Part shown: positions 37,464 through 45,761 of the stretch, one piece after another
Layout: each line of letters begins with the position of its first letter
Position numbering within the stretch: the first letter of the stretch is position 1
Origin: Streptomyces sp. ADI96-02
GTDB taxonomy: Bacteria; Actinomycetota; Actinomycetes; Streptomycetales; Streptomycetaceae
Assembly (NCBI RefSeq): GCF_003846185.1
Contig: NZ_ML123034.1
Span: 1,060,902-1,124,901 of the forward strand
DNA length: 64,000 nucleotides
Direction: 5' to 3'
Position numbers and translations under genes: made by a program
The notes under the pieces: model-generated
Told to the model about the DNA's origin: nothing
Seen by the model: only the letters and a program-made list of their open reading frames with translations
The model's database searches: none

Positions 37464-37491
37464 GCGGCGGCGCCGGTGTCGGCGCCGCCGC
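37464..37491. terminator. Bidirectional hairpin terminator
   Basis: GCGGCGGCGCC and GGCGCCGCCGC form a perfect 11-bp stem with a 6-nt loop between the convergent response regulator and lipase genes. Confidence 0.75.
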
Positions 37492-37501
37492 GCGGGTCGG
37501 G

Positions 37502-38404
37502 TCAGCCGACCACGGAGGCGCAGGTCGTCGGGGTGGCGCGCGCCGGGTCGAGGGCGTTCGCCACCTCGTGGAAGGCGATGCGGTCGATCGTGCCGATCGC
37601 CACGTGCTCGGACAGGTCGAGGGAACAGAGGTTCTGGAGCAGGACGTTGCGTACGTTCGGCCCGTCCAGGAACTGCGAGCGGTACGGGGTCACGATCTGG
37701 TCGTACTTGGTCGCGATGACGGTGTAGCGGACTCCGGGCACGGTGTCGCCGCCGGCGTTGAGCTTGGTCATGAAGGGGGATCCGGCGACCTGGTCGGCGA
37801 GTCCGGGGGTCTTGTCGTTGATGTACTTGTCGACGCCGGGGAAGTACGGCAGCAGCTTGGTGAGGCCGAGCAGCGTGGTGCCGTGGTTGTCGGGGGCGAG
37901 GCCCACGAGGGCGTTGACCTTGTCGGCGCCGCCGAGGAACTTCAGGTAGTAGTTCGGCATCATGCCGCCCTGGGAGTGGCCCACGATGTCGGCCTTCGGG
38001 GCTCCGGTGGCGGCGAGCACCCTGTCGACGTACGCGTCGAGCTGTTCGGCGGACTTGTCGATGGGCCCGAGGCCGTAGAAGAACGGCACGCCGGGGATCT
38101 GTCCGTAGTCGAGGGAGAAGACGCAGTAGCCGCGGTTGACCAGGTAGGGGGCGAGGCCGAGCCAGTTGTCGACCGAGTTGGCGAAGGTTCCGTGGACCAG
38201 GACGACGGGGCGGGGATGGGCGGCCGAGGGTTTGCAGGAGTAGTCGTTCCAGCCCCGGGAGACGGCGGCTGCCGCCGGAGCGGCGGCGGGGGTGGCCGCG
38301 GTCGCGGTCGCCGCGGGGGCGACGAGGACGGTGACGGCGAGAAGCAGTGCGGCGAACAGGCCGCGCGCGCGTGGGGTACGCGCAGCACGGGTCCAGGGCA
38401 GCAT
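37502..38404 (-). CDS. Secreted alpha/beta-hydrolase lipase
   Basis: A 300-residue exported lipase of the EstA/class 2 lipase type. A Sec signal ends near residue 38. The oxyanion motif VLVHGTF and the nucleophile elbow GHSQGG (Ser144) are clear, with a C-terminal catalytic His in SEHVAI. Four cysteines may pair. AAGGAGA lies 7 nt before the ATG at 38404. Monocistronic. Confidence 0.9.
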   Translation of the reverse strand: MLPWTRAARTPRARGLFAALLLAVTVLVAPAATATAATPAAAPAAAAVSRGWNDYSCKPSAAHPRPVVLVHGTFANSVDNWLGLAPYLVNRGYCVFSLDYGQIPGVPFFYGLGPIDKSAEQLDAYVDRVLAATGAPKADIVGHSQGGMMPNYYLKFLGGADKVNALVGLAPDNHGTTLLGLTKLLPYFPGVDKYINDKTPGLADQVAGSPFMTKLNAGGDTVPGVRYTVIATKYDQIVTPYRSQFLDGPNVRNVLLQNLCSLDLSEHVAIGTIDRIAFHEVANALDPARATPTTCASVVG

Positions 38405-38583
38405 CGTGGGGGTCTCCTTGCGGCTCAAGGGAGTTGCGATGGGGGTGCGCCCTGTGGCCCGGACCACAAGCTTTCGGTGCTCATGCCAAATTACGCACGA
38501 GTAGGGCGGCGAGGGAAGTTACGCGTCGGTAAAAAATGACGTGATCGCCACCGTAGGGTCCGACGGCCCGCCCGGCCCGCCGC

Positions 38584-39600
38584 TCAGGCGGCGAGTCCGG
38601 CCGGTTTCACCGCACCGGGTCCGAACCTCTCCCGCAGCAGGTCCGCCACCGCCTCGATCCGGTGCGCCCGTTCGTCCGCCGGGTCGAAGCTGAGCTGGCG
38701 GGAGGCCCGCCCGGCGTCGTCCAGCCCCTCCGCGCGCAGCGCGATCCCCCGCACCCGGGCCCGCTGGAGGCCGAAGGACTCGTGGATGCGGTAGGCGAGC
38801 GCGGTGAGCGCGGCCGAGTGCGCGGTGGGCTCCCGCAGCGCACGGCCGCGGGTCAGCGTCGCGTAGCCGGTCCGGTCCGCGTACCGCACCGAGACCGCGA
38901 GCGACCGGCACACCTGCCCCTCGCCGCGCAGCCGCGCGCCCAGTTCCTCGGTGAGCGACAGGAGGGCGCGGCGGTGCCGCTCCGGGGCCAGTTCGTCGCG
39001 CGGGAAGGAGCGTTCGGCGGCGATCGAACGGGCCGCGGCGTTCGGCACGACCCGGGTGCGGTCGACGCCGTTGGCCCGCTCCCAGAGGTCGCGCCCCGCG
39101 CGGACGCCGAGGATCCGCTGGAGGGTGGCGAGCGGCGCGGCGGCGATCCGGCCGACGGAGTCGAGCCCGTACCCGCACAGTGTGCGGGCGGTCGCGGTCC
39201 CGACGCCGTCCAGGGCGGCGGCCGGCAGCGGCGCGAGGAACCCGGCCTCCTCGCCCCGGGGCACCACCAGGGTGGTCCCGGGCGCCGCCCGCCGGGCCGC
39301 CATCCGGGCCAGCAGCGGGTTGCCGGCCGCCCCGATCGCGCAGTCCACGCCGTGCAGGGCCAGCGCCCGGACCCGGATCACCGAGGCCAGGCCCACCGCG
39401 TCCTGCCCGAAGTAGCGCAGCGCGCCGCCCACGTCGGCGAGCGCCCCGTCGGGCGGTGCGGCCTCGACGACCGGGGTGAACGCGCCGAGCAGGGCCAGCA
39501 GTCCGGTGTACCCGGCCCCGCCCGCCGGCCCCCCGCCGGCCCCGCGGAACCGCAGGCAGAGGATTCCCGGCTCCTCCCGCGCCTCCCGTGTGCCGCTCAT
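38584..39600 (-). CDS. ImuB-like inactive Y-family polymerase
   Basis: A 338-residue Y-family protein coupled to dnaE2 (ATGA overlap). The two active-site motifs are broken: the N-terminal strand reads ILCLRFRGAGG where a polymerase has Asp, and the SIDExxLD motif reads LADVGGALRYF, with the Glu lost. The helix-hairpin-helix thumb (LDGVGTATARTLCGYGLDSVG) and little-finger region remain. This is what is seen in ImuB, a non-catalytic adaptor joining DnaE2 to the sliding clamp. No imuA is present. Confidence 0.8.
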   Translation of the reverse strand: MSGTREAREEPGILCLRFRGAGGGPAGGAGYTGLLALLGAFTPVVEAAPPDGALADVGGALRYFGQDAVGLASVIRVRALALHGVDCAIGAAGNPLLARMAARRAAPGTTLVVPRGEEAGFLAPLPAAALDGVGTATARTLCGYGLDSVGRIAAAPLATLQRILGVRAGRDLWERANGVDRTRVVPNAAARSIAAERSFPRDELAPERHRRALLSLTEELGARLRGEGQVCRSLAVSVRYADRTGYATLTRGRALREPTAHSAALTALAYRIHESFGLQRARVRGIALRAEGLDDAGRASRQLSFDPADERAHRIEAVADLLRERFGPGAVKPAGLAA

Positions 39601-42600
39601 CCCGCGCTCCCCGGCGACCGGTGCCACAACTTCCTTCCGGTGGGGGTCCCTTCGCCGGGCGGCTGGAGGTCGGCCCAGGGGTTCATCTCGTAACCCGTCT
39701 CCATCCGTATCCGGCGTCCGGCCCCGGGGGCCCGCGCCGCGTCCTGCGCATCCTCCTCCGCTCCCTCCGCTCCCTCCGCTCCCTCGGCCAGCCGGGCCGC
39801 GACCGCGTCGAGCCCTCCGGTACGCCGCAGCGCGGCCAGCTCCGCGAGGTTCCAGGCGGCCGAGCCGACCACGGTCAGGCTGCGCGGACCGCGCCGCTGC
39901 ACCACTCCGCGCACCAGCAGCAGCCACGAGTGGAAGACCGTGTGCGCGCAGGCGGCGTGGCTGTCGTCGAAGAACGCCAGGTCGACCAGGCCCGTACCGT
40001 CGTCCAGAGTGGTGAAGATGACCCGGCGGCCGGACCGGATCGGCGGCGTCTGGGTGGCCGCCTTGGCCCCGGCGACCAGCACGGTCTCCCCGTGCCGGGC
40101 CTCGCGCAGCCGCTTGGCGGAGTACGCCCCCAGCCCCTCCAGGAAGGCGTGGTGATCGCCCATCAGATGGCGCGAGACGTCCATGCTCAGCACGCCCAGC
40201 TCGGCGCTCAGCCGCTCCGCCTCGCTGAGGTCGGGCAGCCCGACGGAGCTGGTGCGGCGCCCCTCCTCCAGCGGGAGCTGCGCGCCGGACGCGGCGCCCC
40301 GGTGGGCCCGGTGCAGCTCGGAGAGGTGCAGCAGCAGATCCCGGCGGTTGGCCCCGAAGGCGTCCAACGCACCGACCTGCGCGAGCCGTTCGGCGACCGG
40401 ACGGCTCGGCCGGGCCCGCTGCCAGAAGTCCAGCAGCGAGGCGTAGGGCTGCTCCGCCTCGATCCGGGCGGCCTCCGCCTCGCTGATCCCGTGGACGTCC
40501 GAGAGCGCCAGCCGCAGCCCCCAGACCTCCTTTCCGCCCGCACCTTCCTTATCGTCGGACACCAGTTCGATTCGATGGGCGGACGCCGACCGGTTGACGT
40601 CCAGCGGCAGCACCGGCACCCCGCGCCGCCGGGCGTCCGCGAGCAGCAGCCGCTTCGGGTACATGCCGGGGTCGTGCGTGAGCAGTCCGGCGTAGAAGGC
40701 GGCGGGATGGTGCGCCTTGAGCCAGGCCGACTGGTACGTCGGCACGGCGAAGGCGACGGCGTGCGCCTTGCAGAAGCCGTAGCTGCCGAACGCCTCGATG
40801 ATCTCCCAGGTCCGGGCGATCACCTCGACGCCGTAGCCCCTGGCCGCCGCGCGCCGCGCGAACCAGACCTTGATCAGGCTCTGCGACTCGGGGTGGGAGA
40901 GGCCGCGCCGCACCCGGTCGGCCTCGCCCCGGCCGCAGCCGGTCATGATGTCGACGATCTCGATGATCTGCTCGTGGAAGACGACCACGCCGTACGTGCC
41001 GCGCAGCGGGCGCTCCAGGTCGGGGTGCGGGAAGCGGACCGGCGCGCGGCCGTGCCGGGCCTCGATGAACGGCCGCACCATGTCGGCGGCGACCGGGCCG
41101 GGGCGGAACAGCGAGATGTCCACGACCAGGTCGTGGAAGGTGGCGGGCTGGAGCCGGCCGACCAGGTCCCGCTGCCCGGGGGACTCGATCTGGAAGCAGC
41201 CCAGCGTCTCGGCGGACCGGATCAGCCGGTAGGTCTCCGGATCCCCCGGCGGTACGGCGTCGAGGTCCACGCTCCGGCCGGAGGCGCGCTCCACCTCGGC
41301 GACGGCGTGCGCCATCGCCGACTGCATCCGCACGCCCAGCACGTCGAGCTTGAGCAGCCCGAGGTGTTCCACGTCCTCCTTGTCGAACTGCGCCATCGGG
41401 AACCCCTCGCCGCTGGTGGGCATCACCGGTGTGCGGTCCAGCAGTCCGGCGTCCGAGAGCAGCACCCCGCACGGGTGCATGGCGATCCCGCGCGGCAGGG
41501 CGTCGAGCCCTTCCACCAGGTCCCAGAGCCGCCCGTACCTCTCCCGGTGGAGCGCGACCTCCTTCAGCTCGGGCAGCTCCTCCAGTGCGGCGCGGGCGTC
41601 GCGGGCCCGGATGTGCGGGAACGCCTTGGCGAGCCGGTCGGTCTCGGCCGGGTCCATGGAGAGCGCGGCCCCCACGTCCCGGATGGCGTGGCGCACCCGG
41701 TAGGTCTCGGGCATGGCGACGGTGGCGACGCGTTCCGCGCCGAAGCGCCCGATGATCCGGCGGTAGACGTCCAGGCGGCGGGCCGATTCGACGTCGATGT
41801 CGATGTCGGGCAGCACGAAGCGGCGTTTGGACAGGAAGCGCTCCATGAGCAGTCCGTGCTCGACCGGGTCGGCGTGCGCGATGCCGAGGAGGTGGTTGAC
41901 CAGGGAGCCCGCCCCGGAGCCCCGCGCGGTGACCCGGATACCCATCTCTCTCACGTCGTCCACTACTTGAGCGACCGTCAGGAAGTACGAGGCGAAGCCG
42001 TGGTGGGCGATGATGTCCAGCTCGCCGTGCATCCGGTCCCAGTACGCGCGGTCGCGGTCGTATCCGCGCAGCACCATCCCGGCGGCGGCCCGGGAGGCCA
42101 GCACCCGCTGGGCGGTGCGCCGGCCGGCGCCGACGAGATGCGGTTCGGGGAAGTGGACGCTGCCCAGGCCCAGGTCGGCGGCGGGGTCGACGCGGCAGGC
42201 GTCGGCGGTGCGCCGGGTCTCCTCCAGCAGCCGGGCCGCGGCCCCCTGCCCGAGACCGGCGGCCGAGGCGATCCGCCCGGCGGCCTCCCGCATCGCCGGG
42301 GCGTCCTTGAGCCAGCGCTCACCGCTGTCCAGGGGCGAGCGGCGCGGGTCGAGGGGGACGAGCCGGCGGGCGGAGTCGAGCACGTCGGCGACGGGCCCCT
42401 GCCCCGGGTCGGCGTACCGGACGGCGTTGGTGAGCACGGCGCGTACGCCCTGCTCGGCGGCGAAGCCGACGGTACGGGCGGCCAGCCGCAACGATCCGGG
42501 GCCCGCGCCCGCGCGGCCGTGGTCGACGGCTTCGAGGCGCAGGTCGTCGCCGTACGCCTGCCGCCAGGGCGCGAGCAGCGCGGCGGCCCGGTCCGGGCGT

Positions 42601-43100
42601 CCGGCGGCGAGCGCCCGGCCCACCTCGGAGGCGGGGCCGAGCAGCACGGTCAGCCCCTCGGCCGGCAGCGCGGCGCGTCCCACCAGCGGAGGTCCGGGCG
42701 GGCCGGGGGCACCGGGCTCCCGGGCGTGGGCGGCGGTGACGAGCCGGCACAGCTCGGCCCAGCCGCGCGCGCCGTCCCGGGCGAGGAAGGCGGCCCGGGG
42801 CGCGGACTCGTCGACGAAGGCTCCGCCGCGGGCGGGCGTACGCGGTCGCCGGGGCCGCGGCCCCTCCTGCGCGCCCCCGGCGAACGGCTCCACCGCGAGG
42901 TCCGCCCCGAAGACCGGCCGCACCCCGGCCTCCGCGCAGGCACGGGCGAAGCGGACTGTTCCGGCGAGCGTGTCGCGGTCGGTCAGCGCGAGGGCGTCCA
43001 TGCCGCGCCCGGCGGCGCACTCGGCGAGCCGTTCGGGGTGCGAGGCCCCGTACCGCAGGGAGAATCCCGAAACGGTGCGCAGATGCGTGAACCCGGACAT
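39597..43100 (-). CDS. dnaE2: Error-prone DNA polymerase III alpha subunit, DnaE2
   Basis: A 1167-residue C-family polymerase for translesion synthesis and induced mutagenesis. An N-terminal PHP domain (HLRTVSGFSLRYGASHP, GMDALALTDRDTL) is followed by the catalytic palm with PDIDID at about residues 431-436, the fingers, a helix-hairpin-helix and a C-terminal OB domain (GRRVIFTTLDDGTGLVDLAFF). AGGAGGT stands just before the ATG. A LexA-type box lies 61 bp upstream. The ImuB-like gene follows with a 4-bp overlap. Confidence 0.95.
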   Translation of the reverse strand: MSGFTHLRTVSGFSLRYGASHPERLAECAAGRGMDALALTDRDTLAGTVRFARACAEAGVRPVFGADLAVEPFAGGAQEGPRPRRPRTPARGGAFVDESAPRAAFLARDGARGWAELCRLVTAAHAREPGAPGPPGPPLVGRAALPAEGLTVLLGPASEVGRALAAGRPDRAAALLAPWRQAYGDDLRLEAVDHGRAGAGPGSLRLAARTVGFAAEQGVRAVLTNAVRYADPGQGPVADVLDSARRLVPLDPRRSPLDSGERWLKDAPAMREAAGRIASAAGLGQGAAARLLEETRRTADACRVDPAADLGLGSVHFPEPHLVGAGRRTAQRVLASRAAAGMVLRGYDRDRAYWDRMHGELDIIAHHGFASYFLTVAQVVDDVREMGIRVTARGSGAGSLVNHLLGIAHADPVEHGLLMERFLSKRRFVLPDIDIDVESARRLDVYRRIIGRFGAERVATVAMPETYRVRHAIRDVGAALSMDPAETDRLAKAFPHIRARDARAALEELPELKEVALHRERYGRLWDLVEGLDALPRGIAMHPCGVLLSDAGLLDRTPVMPTSGEGFPMAQFDKEDVEHLGLLKLDVLGVRMQSAMAHAVAEVERASGRSVDLDAVPPGDPETYRLIRSAETLGCFQIESPGQRDLVGRLQPATFHDLVVDISLFRPGPVAADMVRPFIEARHGRAPVRFPHPDLERPLRGTYGVVVFHEQIIEIVDIMTGCGRGEADRVRRGLSHPESQSLIKVWFARRAAARGYGVEVIARTWEIIEAFGSYGFCKAHAVAFAVPTYQSAWLKAHHPAAFYAGLLTHDPGMYPKRLLLADARRRGVPVLPLDVNRSASAHRIELVSDDKEGAGGKEVWGLRLALSDVHGISEAEAARIEAEQPYASLLDFWQRARPSRPVAERLAQVGALDAFGANRRDLLLHLSELHRAHRGAASGAQLPLEEGRRTSSVGLPDLSEAERLSAELGVLSMDVSRHLMGDHHAFLEGLGAYSAKRLREARHGETVLVAGAKAATQTPPIRSGRRVIFTTLDDGTGLVDLAFFDDSHAACAHTVFHSWLLLVRGVVQRRGPRSLTVVGSAAWNLAELAALRRTGGLDAVAARLAEGAEGAEGAEEDAQDAARAPGAGRRIRMETGYEMNPWADLQPPGEGTPTGRKLWHRSPGSAG

Positions 43101-43160
43101 CGCACCTCCTGGACCGTTCCGCCGCTCACCACCCCCTCGTCCTCCACCATAGACCAAGTT

Positions 43161-43176
43161 TCGAACGTACGTACGA
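43161..43176. promoter_or_regulatory. LexA (SOS) box of the dnaE2 operon
   Basis: TCGAACGTACGTACGA matches the actinobacterial SOS consensus TCGAACNNNNGTTCGA at all but one fixed position. A minus-strand TATGGT at 43146-43151 could be the -10 element, placing the box over the -35 region. Confidence 0.8.
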
Positions 43177-43213
43177 TAGGGAAGTGTGGCCCGGACCACC
43201 GCCCGCCGCACGC

Positions 43214-43243
43214 GAGAGGCCCCCGGCGGACCGGGGGCCTCTC
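43214..43243. terminator. Hairpin terminator downstream of the protease gene
   Basis: GAGAGGCCCCCGG (43214-43226) and CCGGGGGCCTCTC (43231-43243) form a perfect 13-bp stem with a CGGA loop, 38 bp past the protease stop. Confidence 0.8.
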
Positions 43244-43280
43244 CTGCTGCTGCGACGTTCCGGAACCGACCGGCCCGACG

Positions 43281-44366
43281 TCAGCCGATCTCGGCGCCGT
43301 AGGCGGCCAGCGCCTCCGGTACCGGCTGGAAGAAGGTCTCGCCTCCGGCGGAGCAGTCGCCGCTGCCGCCCGAGGTCAGACCGAGCGCGGTGTCGCCCGC
43401 GAAGAGGGCGCCGCCGCTGTCGCCCGGCTCGGCGCAGACCGTGGTCTGGATGAGGCCGTTGACGACGTCGCCGCCGCCGTAGTTCACCGTGGCGTCCAGC
43501 GCGGTGACCTCGCCGTCGTGCACCTGGGTGGTGGAGCCGCTGCGGGTGACCGCCTGGCCGACCGTCGCGTCGCCCGCCTTGGTGATCGCCTGGGTGGACC
43601 CGTCGTAGAGGTTCACCTCGCTGGGGTGCTCGGTCTCCGAGGTGTACTTGACCAGGCCGTAGTCGTTGTCAGGGAAGCTGGAGCCCTCGTTCGCCCCGAT
43701 CTCCGTGCCGCCCTGCGCGTCGGACCAGCTGGTGACCGACGCGGTGCAGTGGCCGGCGGTCAGGAAGTACGGCTCGCCGCCCTTGACCACGTTGAAGCCG
43801 AGCGAGCAGCGGGAGCCGGAGCCCCAGATGGCGTCGCCGCCCGCGATGAGGGGCTTGAACTCACCCGCGGTGCGGTTCAGCTCGGCCTTCCCGCCGAGCC
43901 CTTCGACCACGGCCGAGAGCTTCTTCCAGGCCGCGCCGCCGACCGTGCGGTCGGCGGTGACGACCACCTTGTTGCTCACCGGGTCGACGGCCCAGGAGGT
44001 GCCCGGGATCGTGGCCTTGTCGGTGAGGGTCTGCCGGGCCGACGTCAGCTCGGCGGTGGAGTTCTGAACGATTCTGGCCTTGCCGCCCGCCTGGCGGACC
44101 TGTTCGGCGGCTGCTTCGTCGACGACGTTCACGACGAGGGTCTTCGCCTCGGCGTCGTAGTACGTGCCGGCCGCGTCCGCGCCCAGCTTCCGGTCCAGGG
44201 AGGCGGACAGCTTTCCGGCCGCGTCCGCGCTCAGGGTCCGGGCGGTGAACTGCGGTACGTCGTCACTGGCGTTCGCAGTCTGGAACGTGAATCCCGCTGC
44301 CACCAGGGTGAGGACGGCCGTCGCGGCCACCGTGGAGCGCTTCCCGGTTATGCGTCGATGCTTCAA
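43281..44366 (-). CDS. sprD: Streptogrisin D, secreted chymotrypsin-like serine protease
   Basis: A 361-residue prepro-protease. A Sec signal (about residues 1-33) precedes an alpha-lytic-type propeptide. Mature enzyme should begin at Ile174 ([11 protein letters not shown]), giving 188 residues as in S. griseus SGPD, whose sequence it closely follows. Catalytic triad: His206 (TAGHC), Asp235 (DNDYGLV), Ser317 (GDSGGA). The start is TTG at 44366, supported by AGGAGGT six bases upstream. Stop followed by a strong hairpin. Confidence 0.93.
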   Translation of the reverse strand: MKHRRITGKRSTVAATAVLTLVAAGFTFQTANASDDVPQFTARTLSADAAGKLSASLDRKLGADAAGTYYDAEAKTLVVNVVDEAAAEQVRQAGGKARIVQNSTAELTSARQTLTDKATIPGTSWAVDPVSNKVVVTADRTVGGAAWKKLSAVVEGLGGKAELNRTAGEFKPLIAGGDAIWGSGSRCSLGFNVVKGGEPYFLTAGHCTASVTSWSDAQGGTEIGANEGSSFPDNDYGLVKYTSETEHPSEVNLYDGSTQAITKAGDATVGQAVTRSGSTTQVHDGEVTALDATVNYGGGDVVNGLIQTTVCAEPGDSGGALFAGDTALGLTSGGSGDCSAGGETFFQPVPEALAAYGAEIG

Positions 44367-44378
44367 CTTCGACCTCCT

Positions 44379-44801
44379 GTGGGGCCGTGTGCGGACAAGT
44401 GGGGTGCCCGAACACGGAGGATGGGGCGTCCACTATTCCGAGGTGACCCATCGCACACAAGGTCGACTTCCGGACGCATACACGACAACGACACGTCTGA
44501 CAGGCCGTGTTCGCTCACCAGCAGTCCTACCCGGCCGGTTCCGTTCGCGAACACCCGGTGCGACCGAAGAAGCCTTCCGGGTGAGGACTAGTCCTGTCCG
44601 GTATTCGCCCTCCGAGTCCGCATGTCGTTCCCAACTGTCCGCATGCCGACGGAAATCGCCTTGCCGCAGGCCCCCAGGACCTTCACAGTTCCTGCCGCCG
44701 AGGAGTCCCCGTAACGCCTCTGATGGGTCATCATCGAAGAGCAGCACACGGCGGGCACACCGTGTCCGGACCGGCCGGGGGACCGAGCGGAGGAGGCACG
44801 G
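44379..44801. other. Intergenic promoter region between divergent sprD and hydrolase genes
   Basis: 423 bp without a gene I can support. It should hold the promoters of the divergent sprD and alpha/beta-hydrolase genes. The palindrome GTTCGCGAAC (44543-44552) is the only clear symmetry. A short minus-strand frame ending at 44363 resembles the extended N-terminus once proposed for SGPD but is out of frame with it here. Confidence 0.5.
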
Positions 44802-45713
44802 GTGCGCGATCGGGTGCGTGCGGCGGACGGCCGGCATCTGATGGTGGAGCGCCTGGGAGATCCGCGGGGCAGGCCGGTCTTCCTGCTCCACGGGACTCCG
44901 GGCAGCAGGCTCGGGCCCGCTCCCCGCGGCATGGTCCTCTACCAGCGCCATACACAGCTGATCGCCTACGACCGTCCGGGGTACGGCGGTTCGGACCGGC
45001 ACGAGGGCCGCCGGATCAGCGACGTCGTCGAGGACGTCCGCGCGATCGCCGACTCGCTGGGTCTGGAGCGGTTCGCCGTGGTGGGCCGTTCCGGCGGAGC
45101 GCCGCACGCCCTCGCGTGCGCGGCGCTGATGCCGGAGCGGATCACCCGTACCGCGGCCCTGGTCGGTCTCGCGCCCTGGGGCGCGGCCGGGCTCGACTGG
45201 TTCGAGGGGATGGCCGCCTCCAACGTGCTCGCGTACTCCACGGCGGCGGCCGACCCGGACGGGCTCGCGGAGTCCTTCATCGTCCGCTCGGCGCAGATCC
45301 GGCAGGACCCGGTCCGGCTCCTGGACGACCTGCGCCGCGAACTGACCGACTCCGACCGGCTGGTGGTCAACGACGTGGGCATCCGCTCCATGCTGCTGCG
45401 CAACTACAGCGAGGGGCTGCGCACGTCGGCCTACGGCTGGATCGACGACGCGATCGCGTTCTGCCGCCCGTGGGGTTTCGAACCGGCCCGGATCGGCGGC
45501 CGGGTGATGCTCTGGCACGGGGAGAAGGACGTCTTCTCGCCGGTCGGCCACTCGCGCTGGCTGGCCGGGCAGATCCCGGGCGCCACCACCGTGCTGGAGC
45601 CGGCCGCGGCGCACTTCGACGCGCTGTCCGTGCTCCCGCGCGTCCTGGACTGGCTGCTGGACGACCGGGAACACCCGGACCTGCCGGCGCGGGCCGCGGC
45701 GCCCGGCGGGTGA
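44802..45713 (+). CDS. Alpha/beta hydrolase
   Basis: A 303-residue cytosolic alpha/beta hydrolase. Oxyanion-hole motif LLHGTPGSRLGP, YDRPGYGGSDRH and nucleophile elbow GRSGGAPH (Ser118) are present. Acid and base residues fit GEKDVFSP and the C-terminal AAHFDAL. Substrate unknown. The GTG is preceded by GGAGGAGG. Convergent with the Fxs locus. Confidence 0.88.
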   Translation: MRDRVRAADGRHLMVERLGDPRGRPVFLLHGTPGSRLGPAPRGMVLYQRHTQLIAYDRPGYGGSDRHEGRRISDVVEDVRAIADSLGLERFAVVGRSGGAPHALACAALMPERITRTAALVGLAPWGAAGLDWFEGMAASNVLAYSTAAADPDGLAESFIVRSAQIRQDPVRLLDDLRRELTDSDRLVVNDVGIRSMLLRNYSEGLRTSAYGWIDDAIAFCRPWGFEPARIGGRVMLWHGEKDVFSPVGHSRWLAGQIPGATTVLEPAAAHFDALSVLPRVLDWLLDDREHPDLPARAAAPGG

Positions 45714-45732
45714 GCCGCGCCGGGGCCGCGGG

Positions 45733-45759
45733 GCGCGCCCGGCGGGCGGCCGGGCGCGC
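45733..45759. terminator. Bidirectional hairpin terminator at the end of the Fxs operon
   Basis: GCGCGCCCGGC and GCCGGGCGCGC form a perfect 11-bp stem with a 5-nt loop, 3 bp past the fxsT stop and 20 bp past the hydrolase stop. Confidence 0.75.
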
Positions 45760-45761
45760 GA

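Noticed and set aside
39588..44591. Very long plus-strand open frame opposite dnaE2 and sprD
   Set aside because: It is the antisense of two certain genes, shows no domain, and is rich in His/Arg/Gly/Val as expected from reading GC-rich codons backwards.
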